A DNA stretch of 40,374 nucleotides from Thamnocephalis sphaerospora (GCA_003614735.1 KZ992501.1:1-40374), one strand, 5' to 3'. Positions 31,365 to 40,374 are shown, counted from the first letter of the stretch. A program made the numbers and translations. The notes: generated from the letters alone by a model not told the origin.

Positions 31365-33514
31365 ATGCGCCACACCGGTGTTGTCGGCGGCTTTGCCGTG
31401 CGTGATCACCTTTCCGACAAGATTATTCGCGACCCTGTTCACGTAGGCAGGCGGGGCAGGCGGGAATTGCCAACAGGCGCTTACTGCCAACCATCACTAG
31501 GGCTACATTCGTCTTGACGACGCCTGTCTGGAGGTGGTGGACACGGCGCAGTTCCAGCGCCTGCGTGACCTGAAGCAGCTTGGGACCATCTACCTTGTGT
31601 TTCCCGGAGGCAGTCACAATCGCTTTGAGCATTCAATTGGCAAGTAAATGTGTATGCGCTTGTGTCGCCCGTAGACTCATCATCATCCATGCTCTGGCAG
31701 GCGTGTCGCATCTGGCCGGACAGATGGTGGAGACGTTCCAGCAAAAACAGCCGGAGCTAGAACTGAACGAGTCCGACATCCGCTGCGTCAAGATTGCCGG
31801 CCTTTGCCATGACCTTGGTGGGTGAGCGAGCGCAAGTGGCGTATGCGCAGCTGTCTGTGCGCATATGCACGCGCTGGCTACAATGGCGGTGAACACCAGC
31901 TTACCGGATAATGACTGGTGCAGGCCATGGCCCATTTAGTCATGTGTTTGACAACGAGTTTATCCCTCAAGCGAGGTAGGTTAATGCGTGTGCAGACAAG
32001 GCGAAACGCAGCGTTGACTTTGCAATAGGCCGGGCTACAACTGGAGCCACGAACAGGGCAGCGAGATGATGCTCGACTACTTGGTGGAGGAGAACAACTT
32101 GGATCTAGAGCAGGAGGACGTGCGTTTCATCAAGGACCTGATTCGCGGAGAGCCGCACTATAGCGCGTAGGTGGTCGACGTCTGCTGCCCCGTTTCAGGC
32201 GCAGGCTTACATTCAAGCGCCTGCAAACGACCAGTGCGCGCGATGGAAAGCGATTTTTATTTGACATTGTCGCCAATCAGCGCAACTCTGTGGACGTGGA
32301 CAAGTTTGACTATATTGCACGCGACTGCTACAATCTGGGCGAATTGACCGGCTACGACTGCTCGCGGTGCGTGCATGCGTGCGTGCACCGCATACATGCA
32401 TACGCGAACGCAATGCCTGACGTATGCTACTACGTTTTGCCATGCAGTCTCATGCAGTCTAGCCGTGTGCTGAATGATCAAATTTGCTACTATCACAAGG
32501 AAGTGTACAACCTCTACGAGCTGTTCAACACGCGGTACAGTCTGTTCAAGCGTGTTTACAGTCACAGCGTTGGTAGGACAGCAGAGTGCGCATTCAAGTG
32601 CAGCAGGCACTGCAACTACTCATGCTGCATCGATGCGCCCATGTAGGCAAAGCGCTAGACTTAATGATCACGGATGCCATGCTAGCTGCCGACCCTTATC
32701 TCCACTTTTCAAGCGCCATTGACAGCGGAGAGGATTACATGCGACTGACCGACCATATTATCAAGGAGATTGAACTGTCGAAAGCAGAGGCAGGTGTAGT
32801 CAGCACAATGTAGCTTACGGGTGGCGACAACGAGGCGACTAACAGCGTCGCCCGAATGCAGGAGCTCGCAGAGTCGCGCAGGATCATCAAGCGCATTCGA
32901 CAGCGTCAGCTGTATCGTTTCGTTGAGGAGCGCATGATTCCTGTCGAGTACAAGGCGTACCTCAACAAGGTAAACGCTACGGCGCTGCATGATGCGCACG
33001 TCAGGCGCTCGCTTATTCTGATACGTGCCTCAGGAGCGCATCAACGCGCGCGAGATATGCGCGCACCAGTCAGAGGACGCCAAAATCTGCGAGCAGGATG
33101 TGATTGTCAAGTGGTTGACCATGGGCTACGGCTTCAAGGGCAAGAATCCGGTCGACCGCATCATGTTTTACTCAAAGTTCAAGCATGAACGTACGTGTGC
33201 GAGCAAGGCGTTGCGGTTGCCATGCATGGACGCAAGCTCACCACATGAGCGTGTGCGCAGCGTTCCACATTCCACGCGAACAGGTCAGCGCCCTGGCGCC
33301 GGAGCGGTTTGATGAGACGCTGGTACGCGTGTATTCGCGCGATCCGACCAAGGTCAAGGTGATTCAAGAGGCATTTGGCCGCCTGATGGACAATTTTGGT
33401 CAGCTACGCTCAGCAACATCGCCTAATCCGGGCCACCAGTTGCCCGATAGCTGGGAGAGCCCACGTAAGCGGCGCTATAGCTCCGCTGAAGACAGCGATT
33501 CGATGCAGAATTAG
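31365..33514 (+). CDS. SAMHD1-like HD-domain dNTP triphosphohydrolase
   Basis: Eleven exons: 31365-31442, 31501-31639, 31701-31817, 31924-31975, 32029-32166, 32199-32366, 32448-32572, 32647-32793, 32872-32969, 33034-33190, 33261-33514. They join to 1473 nt, 490 aa. The SAM domain of the animal enzyme is absent; the protein starts near the catalytic core ([16 protein letters not shown]). The HD metal ligands are seen: His in RFEHSIG, His-Asp in [14 protein letters not shown], and Asp in [11 protein letters not shown]. Further conserved blocks are [47 protein letters not shown] and [10 protein letters not shown]. The enzyme should hydrolyse dNTPs to nucleosides and triphosphate. Intron 2 needs a GC donor (G|GCAAGT at 31640). 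The acceptors of exons 6 (32199 or 32205) and 9 (32872) are best fits. Confidence 0.92.
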
Positions 33515-33586
33515 ACGCACACGTGTGCCAACGAGGGGAAACATACACTGGCGGTCTACACAAGCGAGCACTTGATAAATTTGCGA

Positions 33587-35101
33587 TTAGACATTCATGT
33601 GATACATCCGCAAAGTGTCGCCAGACGCGCACACCAGTCCAAGATCGTTCACCGAGCATGTTCCTCCTTCGTATTCATCTTGGACCGAGAAGAAGCTGGT
33701 GTCGCTGGTAGTGTCGAACACGACGAACGCGCCACTGCTCATAATGCCGGCCCAAAATCGACCCAGTGCCACTCCAAGGTAGTAAAGTGTACCCGCGTAT
33801 GTTGCACGTCTTAGCTTCGTTCCAGTTAAATTTTTCACCTGCCAGTGATACCGAGTAGTTTGGATAATATGGTTCTGACGGAGACACACCGTGACACACC
33901 CAGGGTCCAGCTGGATAGAGCGGTACTGTGGCGATTTTTGAAGGTCATATATAATCATATGCCCTTTCGCGTCGTTTGGCGTACTCCAGAATATGCCCAT
34001 ATCTTTTGCCAGCATTTTCGAATGCCAGTGCGCGCTAGTGGCAAGGCTATGGTTCACATCTGCTGTAACAGGGTCTTGTTCGACAAGACAAAAGGGCGTA
34101 GCTCGCCAATGTCGCTGTGTGATCTTGGCATTATCGACTGTTATTCCGTAGAGAATGGGCTCGTCATCATCGTGATACAGCACATTGCAGGTGTGGTGGT
34201 TGTTATCGACGGAAATCGGTGCCATCAGCTTGCACGTCAAGTTGTACACGCGGGTCTTGTACTTATGCTCGCGCGTTGTGCGTAGCACCAGCCAGTTTCC
34301 GCGCAGTGACTCGATTTGAAGCGTGTTTTCCTGAATGCTAAGCTTGCTTCCAGCCCTCTCTCCGGCTATGTCCCATACATACACATCGTATGTACCACTG
34401 TATGCGACGGAATTGCATACCACCAGTACAATATACTCGTCTCCAATAACTGCCTCGGGGTAGTAGGAAGAAAACTCTTGATCAAGCACCGGCACACCGT
34501 CGATAGAAAGTGAGCGAGCCTCGTCTGATGAGCCATGAGTGACAAAGAACGCGCCCACGCCGATGACTTGCAGCAGAGTCCCGTAGATGCTTGTCGCAAG
34601 AATCTTGGTTCTGACACCATCTTGCACATCTATCTCATGTAGCGGCAATTTGTATGTGCGGCATGTATACTGGCCTAGACGCCAGTTTTCCTCCAATTGG
34701 CTGCGAGCGCAATAACGGCGCAACCAGTCAAGAGGCAACCAGGGTGTCTCTGTTTCTCTGGTGGCAGGCGTATAGCTATGCTGCCATCCGATAAAGCCAG
34801 TCCACTGCAGCCAGTCAAGAGGTAGCCAAGAATCCGCTGTCTCTCTGGTAGTGGGTGTAAAGCTGCGCTGCCATCCAACAGTGTCGAACCACCGCAGCCA
34901 GTCTTGGATGTCATAGTATCTTACCGGAAAGGCAGTATCAAAGCACGCCTTCCATCTCTTGTCATTCTCAGCAACGATACGGCGAAAGAAGCGGCACATT
35001 TGCGAAAGACGTACACTTCCTTTGATATCCAGATGCGCAACTATTTCAAGCATTATCTCTGTCGGATATCGCCTTCCTTGGCAGTGCGCAACAGTCATCA
35101 T
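33587..35101 (-). CDS. F-box-like protein, paralogue 1
   Basis: Intronless frame, 504 aa from the first in-frame ATG at 35101; the open frame extends upstream over a (TTTC)n repeat but without an ATG. Residues about 10-50 form an F-box-like motif (YPTEIMLEIVAHLDIKGSVR, LSQMCRFFRRI). The rest looks like beta-propeller blades with regularly spaced hydrophobic/aromatic strands (YVWDIAGERAGSKLS, NWLVLRTTREHKYKTRVYNL, IIYDLQKSPQYRS). Such proteins serve as SCF ubiquitin-ligase substrate adaptors, but binding is only inferred. Compared with the paralogue at 37899-39341 it has an extra 29-residue tandem copy (DWL..WLPL units at 34817-34903 and 34730-34816). Its stop lies only 72 bp from the convergent dNTPase stop. 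Confidence 0.8.
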   Translation of the reverse strand: MMTVAHCQGRRYPTEIMLEIVAHLDIKGSVRLSQMCRFFRRIVAENDKRWKACFDTAFPVRYYDIQDWLRWFDTVGWQRSFTPTTRETADSWLPLDWLQWTGFIGWQHSYTPATRETETPWLPLDWLRRYCARSQLEENWRLGQYTCRTYKLPLHEIDVQDGVRTKILATSIYGTLLQVIGVGAFFVTHGSSDEARSLSIDGVPVLDQEFSSYYPEAVIGDEYIVLVVCNSVAYSGTYDVYVWDIAGERAGSKLSIQENTLQIESLRGNWLVLRTTREHKYKTRVYNLTCKLMAPISVDNNHHTCNVLYHDDDEPILYGITVDNAKITQRHWRATPFCLVEQDPVTADVNHSLATSAHWHSKMLAKDMGIFWSTPNDAKGHMIIYDLQKSPQYRSIQLDPGCVTVCLRQNHIIQTTRYHWQVKNLTGTKLRRATYAGTLYYLGVALGRFWAGIMSSGAFVVFDTTSDTSFFSVQDEYEGGTCSVNDLGLVCASGDTLRMYHMNV

Positions 35102-35147
35102 TGGGGCTGTGTAATGAATGCAGTTGAATTGGTCTTGCTGCGGATTC

Positions 35148-35184
35148 GAAAGAAAGAAAGAAAGAAAGAAAGAAAAAAAGAAAG
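35148..35184. repeat. (GAAA)n microsatellite
   Basis: About nine GAAA units with one A-rich interruption, 47-83 bp upstream of the F-box paralogue 1 start. On the coding strand it is a TTTC pyrimidine tract. Confidence 0.95.
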
Positions 35185-35400
35185 TTGCCTGATTCCTCCA
35201 GAGGCACACGTTCGAGTGTGTTTAACGGTGCTGCTGTGCTATTACAGCTACGATTGGCGGGCAGGGTTTCTTTTGTTTTTGTTTTTTCGTTACTGGCGAG
35301 TCCCAATATTGACCAAGGCTGCAACAGAGGCAACGAGTAGCATGCTGCCGGACTAGAATACGGGTAAAACCAGAAGGTTGTTTCGTTTATACATGTATTC

Positions 35401-35431
35401 CTTGCTGGTGTGGCCCACACGAATGAATCAA
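35401..35431. repeat. Dispersed palindromic element, copy C (diverged)
   Basis: GTGTGG-C-CCACAC at 35408-35420 is a perfect palindrome around a single base. It is followed by GAATGAATCAAGCCG, which resembles the AACAAATAAAGCCG that follows the palindrome in copy B. The flank before it is only weakly similar. Confidence 0.55.
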
Positions 35432-35634
35432 GCCGCAACTTGAAAAGCAGATCATAGTAGACGCTGTGATAAAAACGGTACGACAATGGCTTATTTTTAC
35501 GTTGGTTTGCACTGTATACGCCAGGACGACTCACGCGTTCGTGTGGTGGACATGTGTATGTACGTGCGTTCGGATATGGTCAAATTCTACTAGAAAAATG
35601 TGTGTGTACGTGCCAAATTTAAGAAATGCACCAG

Positions 35635-37248
35635 CTAAGCTGCACCAAAGCTGATAACTTCTATGCTGTCTTCATCACTAGACTTGCAAAACAGACATGT
35701 GGCAAGTAGATCAGCGCTGCTTAGACCCGGCAATGACATAGGAAACCACGGCAGTTCATCCCCGGTGACAGTATCAACTAGCACCATTGAGCACTTTCCC
35801 GGAACTATATCCGCCGCCAAGCAGATGTTACCCAGCATTGGGTAGTACCTATCTCCACGCCGTTGATGGTGCTTGCAGTGCACTGTGCCATCCCTATTGT
35901 AGGACACGAGCTGTCTATCCTGATAGCCAACAAAGCCGCGGCGTGTCCGCGCAATGGCCCTTGTGTCTATCGATAGAAATTTACATTGGGCGGTGAACGG
36001 CGCACCTGTTTGATGGACTGCCGTAGGCAGCGTGTGATGCAATAGTATGTTTTGTCCTCTGGTTGTGGAGGCTCTCAGCAATATGTAGTCGTTGCAGTCG
36101 CTGTCGCTATCGCTGCCTTCACGTAGCAAGGAGAACTTGGGGTATGGATAACTGATGGGTTCTGGTGTGGTGATGTTTGCGGTATGCATCAGCTGCGCAG
36201 GTTGGTCTACAGCAAAACGATAAATATACCAGCTGAGCATGCTACCTGGGTAGTCTTGCATCGTTGCGCTATACACCGTAGCCATGTGCTCGTCCGTATG
36301 CACAAAGTGGCACACACGCATGAAACACGGTGGAGTAATGCCAGGGCATGCTATGCCGCGTTCCAAGTCGACCACCGTTATCTCTGAAGGTACCTTGTTG
36401 TAAAAATATCCCAGCTGTTGAAACAATGCCCAGCGATCGCGAATGGCACTCAATGTCATTGGGCGGCCCAGCTGAATTTTGTGCTTCAAGGAAGGTTTGC
36501 CAGCCTCCCAGACTAGCAACATCGATGCGTCAGCGTTATGTAGCGCCACGGAAAACCGACAGCTCATGTGACGCTCATGATCATCCAGACTGCTGTGCGT
36601 TGGATTCTCGTTCGAGCAGACCAGACTTATAGGCATTTGCATGTCAGTAGTGTTTGGCGAGTCTGATGAAATGATGCGCTCGCTATCTTGCTGATCCCCG
36701 CGCACAAGGTCACCGTCAATGGCATACACCCTCCTAATTATCGGTTCATCAAGCTCCGTTTGATTAGATATGTAAATTCCAGTCGGCTCGCTGTAGGTAA
36801 TAACCCATTTGATCGTATCGGTGGCGTTTTCCGACAGATAAAAGGTGCGACGCACGCATTTTCCTTGGCGCAAGTTGCGCTCGGTAAGCACCCGTCGCCG
36901 AAATGCATCCGGCCAGGGGACGCTCGCCCAGAAATCACCGGCTTGTCGGGCTGCAGGCTGCTCCTGAGACTCACGCCGACTGCCAGTTCGCATACACCAG
37001 TAAAGAAAGCTCATTTCACGCTCCACAGTATGCGGAGCAAAGGCGTGCATATAGTAGCAGCGCCACAGTGCGACGTCGCGCCAAATTGCAACGCAAAGAA
37101 AGCGACAGGTCGTTGCCAAGCGTGCCGCAGTGTAAGGACCGACATAGCCAAGTAGGCGACGCCTATCGTCTGCCGGAAGTGCCTTCAATACGTATATGTA
37201 CTTTGCGTCTGCGTCCATGTTGCTGAAAGAGATGTTTGAGCGGGTCAT
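35635..37248 (-). CDS. F-box-like protein, divergent middle member
   Basis: Intronless, 537 aa from ATG at 37248 (an internal ATG at 37218 is a possible alternative). The N-terminus has an F-box-like stretch: ALPADDRRRLLGYVGPYTAA, then RLATTCRFLCVAIWRDVALW. The remaining 470 residues have no recognised motif but show repeating strand-like segments, as in the flanking F-box proteins. A short acidic/Ser run (EGSDSDSDCNDY) lies in a predicted loop. Similarity to its two neighbours is weak beyond overall plan. It may be an SCF adaptor; its target is unknown. Confidence 0.72.
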   Translation of the reverse strand: MTRSNISFSNMDADAKYIYVLKALPADDRRRLLGYVGPYTAARLATTCRFLCVAIWRDVALWRCYYMHAFAPHTVEREMSFLYWCMRTGSRRESQEQPAARQAGDFWASVPWPDAFRRRVLTERNLRQGKCVRRTFYLSENATDTIKWVITYSEPTGIYISNQTELDEPIIRRVYAIDGDLVRGDQQDSERIISSDSPNTTDMQMPISLVCSNENPTHSSLDDHERHMSCRFSVALHNADASMLLVWEAGKPSLKHKIQLGRPMTLSAIRDRWALFQQLGYFYNKVPSEITVVDLERGIACPGITPPCFMRVCHFVHTDEHMATVYSATMQDYPGSMLSWYIYRFAVDQPAQLMHTANITTPEPISYPYPKFSLLREGSDSDSDCNDYILLRASTTRGQNILLHHTLPTAVHQTGAPFTAQCKFLSIDTRAIARTRRGFVGYQDRQLVSYNRDGTVHCKHHQRRGDRYYPMLGNICLAADIVPGKCSMVLVDTVTGDELPWFPMSLPGLSSADLLATCLFCKSSDEDSIEVISFGAA

Positions 37249-37898
37249 TGCAAAGGCCACTACATGCTATGAGTCATATAGCAGCTTGCAGGCATGCTGT
37301 TGGTGCCGCTAGTAGCCCTAAAAACTAGACACGCCATTCCATGCAACAGTGCTCTAATTCTAAACTGCACGCGGCGGTTCCTCCCAATGTCTGCCTAGAA
37401 GGGCGGTTTTACAATTTTGCGGTTTTATTCGCTCGCGTGGCCCACGCCAACAAATAAAGCCGTAAAACCGTAATAGTGTGCATTCATGGTAAGGGCCTCG
37501 CTTAGGAATAGTATATAACCGTTGGTGCCAGCTAATCGCTGCGCTTAGGCCTGGCGCAATATTAGTATTGCATATGCTGCATGGTCTGCTCAACACAGCT
37601 CGACTCGACATGGCTTCGCATCGTTGCAAATCTGCTCCAGGGAAGTGAAACAAGCGATCGCTAGGCGCAAACATCCTCAATGGCGTTGTGGGCGGTGCTT
37701 AGACAGACACAAAAACGCAAGAGATGGAAGCATGAGAGCGCGAGGTAGAGCAAAGAATAAGATGATAAAATAGTTGCACTTTATGCTGCTTGTGCGCGGC
37801 GGCGAGACTCAGGAAGCTAAACTGCTGCACACTTATCAGCGGCTGAGGTAAAAGAGCTGCTTCATATTTACACATACTGAAGAAGACGAGTGGCTGCT
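37249..37898. other. Intergenic region with palindromic element
   Basis: 650 bp between the middle F-box gene and paralogue 3. It contains copy B of the palindromic element (37404-37470) within a larger inverted repeat. A/T content is higher than in the coding flanks. No gene is supported. Confidence 0.55.
37404..37470. repeat. Palindromic element, copy B, with nested inverted repeats
   Basis: The outer arms CGGTTTTAC (37404-37412) and GTAAAACCG (37462-37470) are exact complements. The inner arms GCGTGG (37435-37440) and CCACGC (37442-37447) are exact complements around one C. AATAAA occurs on both strands inside. Positions 37417-37452 match copy A at 32 of 36 bases. Confidence 0.85.
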
Positions 37899-39341
37899 CT
37901 AATACCCGCCGGCAGCAACAGCATTCATGTGGTATACCCACAGAGTGTCGCCAGCTGCGCATACTAGTCCATGGTCGCTCATGGCACAGCTTCCTCCTTT
38001 GTGTTCATCTTGAACCGAAAAGAAACTGGTGTCGGTGGCAGTGTCAAACACAACAAACACACCGCTGTCCCTATGACCAACCCAGAACTGCCCCAGAGCC
38101 ACTCCGAGATAACAAACCGCACTTGCGTATGCTGCGTATCTTAGCTCGGCTCCATCTAGGCTCGTCACCTGCCAGTGCTTCTGAGTGGTTTGGATCACAT
38201 GGTTTTGGCGAGGACACACCGCGACAGACCCAAGGTCTAGCCGAGTAGAGCTGTACTGTGGCGTTTTCTGAAGGTCATATATAACCATATGCCCTCCATG
38301 GTCATCGTTCGTATTCCAGAATATACCCAGATCCTTTGCCAGCATTTGCGAGTGCCAGCGCATGTCGGTAGCAAAGCGATGGCCCACATTTACTTTAGCA
38401 GCGCCCTTTTTGACAAGACAAAAGGGCGTAGTCTGCCAACGTCGCTGCGTGATCTTAGTATCGCCGACTGTTATTCCGTAGATGATGGGCTCGTTGTCGC
38501 CACGGCACATCACATTGAAGGCGTGGCATTCTTTCTCGATGAAGATCGGTGTCAGGGGCTGGCATGCCAAGTTGTACACGCTGGCAATATACTTGAACTC
38601 GTGCGCTGGGCGTAGTACCAGCCAGTTTCCGCGCAGCGATGCAATGCAGAGTGATTGCTCCTGAGTGCTAAGCTTACTTCCAGTCCTTTGTCCAGCTATA
38701 TCCCATACATATACATCGTACGTAGTGTTGTATGTAAACTCCTTATGTGCTAGCAATACAATATACTCATCTCCTATGGCTGCTTCGGTGTCGTAAGAAA
38801 GGTTTTTTTGGTCAAGCACCGGCATATCATCGATCAAAAGCGGACGAGCTTCAGCTGATGATCCATGGGTGACAAAGAATACGCCCACGCCAATGACGTG
38901 CAGTAGTGTCCCGTAGATACTTGTCGCAAGAATCTTGGTGTCAGCGCTGTCTTGCGCAGCCATACCATGTAGCGGCAATTTGTACATGCGACATGTGTAG
39001 TGGCCTAGACGCCAGTTCTCCTCCAGCTGGCTGCGAGCACAATAGCGGCGTAGCCAATCCAAGGGCAACCAAGAGTCTGCTGTCTCTCTGGCGGCAGGTG
39101 CACAGCAACGCTGCCATCCAATAGTGTCGAACCACCGCAGCCAGTCTTGAATGTCATAGTACTTCACCGGGAAGACGGCGTTGAAGTATCTCCTCCACTT
39201 TTCGTCGTCTCCAGCAATGATACTGCGGAAAAAGTGACACGCTTGCGAGAAGCGTACTTTTTCTCTGGTACTCAGACACGCAGCTATTTCGCGCAGTATC
39301 TCTGCCGGACATCGGTCTAATTGGCGGTGCAAGATGATCAT
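37899..39341 (-). CDS. F-box-like protein, paralogue 3
   Basis: Intronless, 480 aa from ATG at 39341 to TAG at 37899. The F-box-like N-terminus (CPAEILREIAACLSTREKVR, FSQACHFFRSII) is followed by the same propeller-like body as paralogue 1. Long stretches are near identical (YYDIQDWLRWFDT, RRYCARSQLEENWRLG, TKILATSIYGTLL). It carries a single DWL..WLPL unit where paralogue 1 has two. The reading frame is intact. A recent duplication with the middle gene between the copies is the simplest account. Confidence 0.8.
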   Translation of the reverse strand: MIILHRQLDRCPAEILREIAACLSTREKVRFSQACHFFRSIIAGDDEKWRRYFNAVFPVKYYDIQDWLRWFDTIGWQRCCAPAARETADSWLPLDWLRRYCARSQLEENWRLGHYTCRMYKLPLHGMAAQDSADTKILATSIYGTLLHVIGVGVFFVTHGSSAEARPLLIDDMPVLDQKNLSYDTEAAIGDEYIVLLAHKEFTYNTTYDVYVWDIAGQRTGSKLSTQEQSLCIASLRGNWLVLRPAHEFKYIASVYNLACQPLTPIFIEKECHAFNVMCRGDNEPIIYGITVGDTKITQRRWQTTPFCLVKKGAAKVNVGHRFATDMRWHSQMLAKDLGIFWNTNDDHGGHMVIYDLQKTPQYSSTRLDLGSVAVCPRQNHVIQTTQKHWQVTSLDGAELRYAAYASAVCYLGVALGQFWVGHRDSGVFVVFDTATDTSFFSVQDEHKGGSCAMSDHGLVCAAGDTLWVYHMNAVAAGGY

Positions 39342-39609
39342 CGCTGCGTCTGTGCTAATAGAGGTTGCATGTGTGGAGAGCTATACAAGGCGGGTGTGGC
39401 GAACAGTAAGGCGGGCCCTCGGTCGTATCCAGCTGCGAGTTGCTCTATTTCTATCCAAAAACCAATGGGCGAATCATGTTTTGAATGGTTGTGACGATTA
39501 CGCTATTGTTGCCCGGGCCCCATCAGACGCGTCATACTCGGTATCACTGATAAACTAATCCAGCCAAGCTATCGGGGTGCCCGATGACGTTTTCCGGGGT
39601 GCCTTGTAA
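39342..39609. other. Intergenic gap before LINE remnant
   Basis: 268 bp upstream of F-box paralogue 3. It should carry its promoter and the 5' breakpoint of the retroelement copy. Nothing else was recognised. Confidence 0.4.
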
Positions 39610-40374
39610 CCAGGGGCTACGAGCAGGATGATACGGCTGAACCTGTGTGGTCGCCACCGGAACTTCAAAAGCTGTGTGGACGAAGCCGTGGCCAAGAAGC
39701 GCGCCGGACCGGTCACGGATCTGCCGTTTATGCCGTTTGAGCAACTCGTGCTGGCTGGCAACAGGCTGGACGCGTACAGTTCCAAGGAGGGCCGCAAGTA
39801 TTTGCAAGGCGAATACAAGGTGGAGCCGAGGATTGACCGCTGGATCGCCTCAAGGAGGTCCAGCCCGTCCAGCGCCAAGATGCTGCCGTGGTCAGCCGTC
39901 TTCTCGTCGCGCATCGAGCCCAAGCATCAGTCGCTTCTGTGGCAGATGCAGCATGCGGCAGTGGTGACGGCGCAGAAGCTGGCCCATTTCGTCCCCGACA
40001 AGTCGGCAACGTGTCCAATCTGCCGCGAGGCGGACGAGACGCTCAAGCATTATTTCTACGAGTGCACGCGGGTCCGAGAGTTCTGGCGACAGCTGGGTGC
40101 TTTCCTGGACCGCATTCGTGAGGAAGCCGTTCCGGAGCCGACACCGTTGGCGCTGGAGGACGTTCTCGCGGGTCTGCCGGCCTGGAAGAAAGTCGTCCCC
40201 AATGTGGGCATTATGCACGCGTTGGCGGTATGGCAGATCTACAGGGCGCACGCTGAGGCCACGCTGGACAGCTCTGTGCTTCCAGCGGAGGTCATGCTGG
40301 CTCGCTGGCAGGGCGAGGTCATGCGTCGTATTCGCATCGATCTGGTACTAGCCCAAAAGAAGCGGTATGTGGAC
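39610..40374 (+). mobile_element. LINE-type retrotransposon, 3' part of ORF2 (reverse-transcriptase zinc-binding region)
   Basis: An open frame runs from just after a TAA (39607) to the window edge without a stop, with a first ATG at 39628. It ends past a zinc-knuckle-like motif, CPICREADETLKHYFYEC (C-x2-C-x7-H-x4-C), followed by a basic/aromatic stretch. This is the C-terminal zinc-binding region that follows the reverse transcriptase domain in non-LTR elements of the Tad/Jockey type. The catalytic reverse transcriptase itself is not in the window, so this copy is either 5'-truncated at about 39.6 kb or joined to the rest by a frameshift further left. It lies beside the duplicated F-box array. 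Confidence 0.78.

Larger units (their letters stand above)
35102..35634. other. Intergenic region with microsatellite and palindromic element
   Basis: 533 bp between F-box paralogue 1 and the middle F-box gene. It holds a GAAA repeat (35148-35184) and copy C of the palindromic element (about 35401-35431). No gene is supported. It should include the promoter of paralogue 1 and the 3' end of the middle gene. Confidence 0.55.

Noticed and set aside
35102-35209. N-terminal extension of F-box paralogue 1 over the TTTC repeat
   Set aside because: The extended frame has no ATG and encodes a Phe/Ser repeat. The paralogue starts at the equivalent of 35101.
37404-37470. Palindromic element read as a tRNA
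   Set aside because: It lacks a cloverleaf, the T-loop consensus and anticodon stem; the arms form simple nested hairpins.
1-40374. CRISPR arrays, insertion sequences, operons or phage genes
   Set aside because: No spaced direct repeats, bacterial-type transposases or polycistronic layout are present; the gene content and introns are eukaryotic.

Overview
The window is nuclear DNA of a compact, intron-rich eukaryote, most likely an early-diverging fungus. Genes lie close together on both strands. Most contain many introns of about 53-90 bp with GT(A/G)-type donors, CTAAC/CTGAC-like branch sequences and TAG/CAG acceptors. Several products are typical of fungi: Sla2, a fungal-type MFS transporter N-terminus, Paf1 and Tfb2. 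A SAMHD1-like dNTPase and a DM9-repeat protein are present, which argues against an ordinary ascomycete yeast. The exact lineage cannot be fixed from the sequence alone.

Layout. 1-314: 5' end of an MFS transporter (-). 1654-2833: peroxisomal enoyl-CoA hydratase/isomerase (-, 7 exons, ends in SKL). 3319-7384: Sla2/HIP1R endocytic adaptor (+, 13 exons). 7943-9559: Ser-rich disordered protein (-). 11498-13767: TFIIH subunit Tfb2 (-, 13 exons). 13935-15297: CobW-type GTPase (-). 15569-16126: signal peptidase subunit Spc1 (+). 16352-17223: DM9 protein (+). 17444-18847: Paf1 (-). 19021-20064: ChaC-type gamma-glutamylcyclotransferase (-). 20196-21329: nucleotide-sugar transporter (+). 21524-28554: UBR1 E3 ligase (-, 2197 aa). 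28848-29357: acidic-tailed unknown protein (+). 29511-31018: triose-phosphate-type transporter (-). 31365-33514: SAMHD1-like dNTPase (+, 11 exons). 33587-39341: three F-box-like proteins (-), the outer two being close paralogues. 39610-40374: 3' part of a LINE-type retrotransposon running off the window.

Exon structures were built by hand from reading frame, family similarity and splice consensus. Each assembled CDS length is a multiple of three. The genes are mostly unrelated housekeeping functions: endocytosis, basal and elongating transcription, N-degron proteolysis, secretion, glutathione and dNTP turnover. They do not form an operon-like pathway. The right end (F-box tandem array, microsatellites, a palindromic element and a LINE remnant) looks like a more dynamic accessory region.

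Points worth a second look: six of about 70 inferred introns use GC donors; four Sla2 exons are exact multiples of 75 nt and encode in-register 25-residue coiled-coil repeats; a transporter has a coding first exon consisting only of ATG; a dispersed palindromic element with a paired base change occurs in at least two and probably three places; and one F-box paralogue carries an 87-nt internal tandem duplication.
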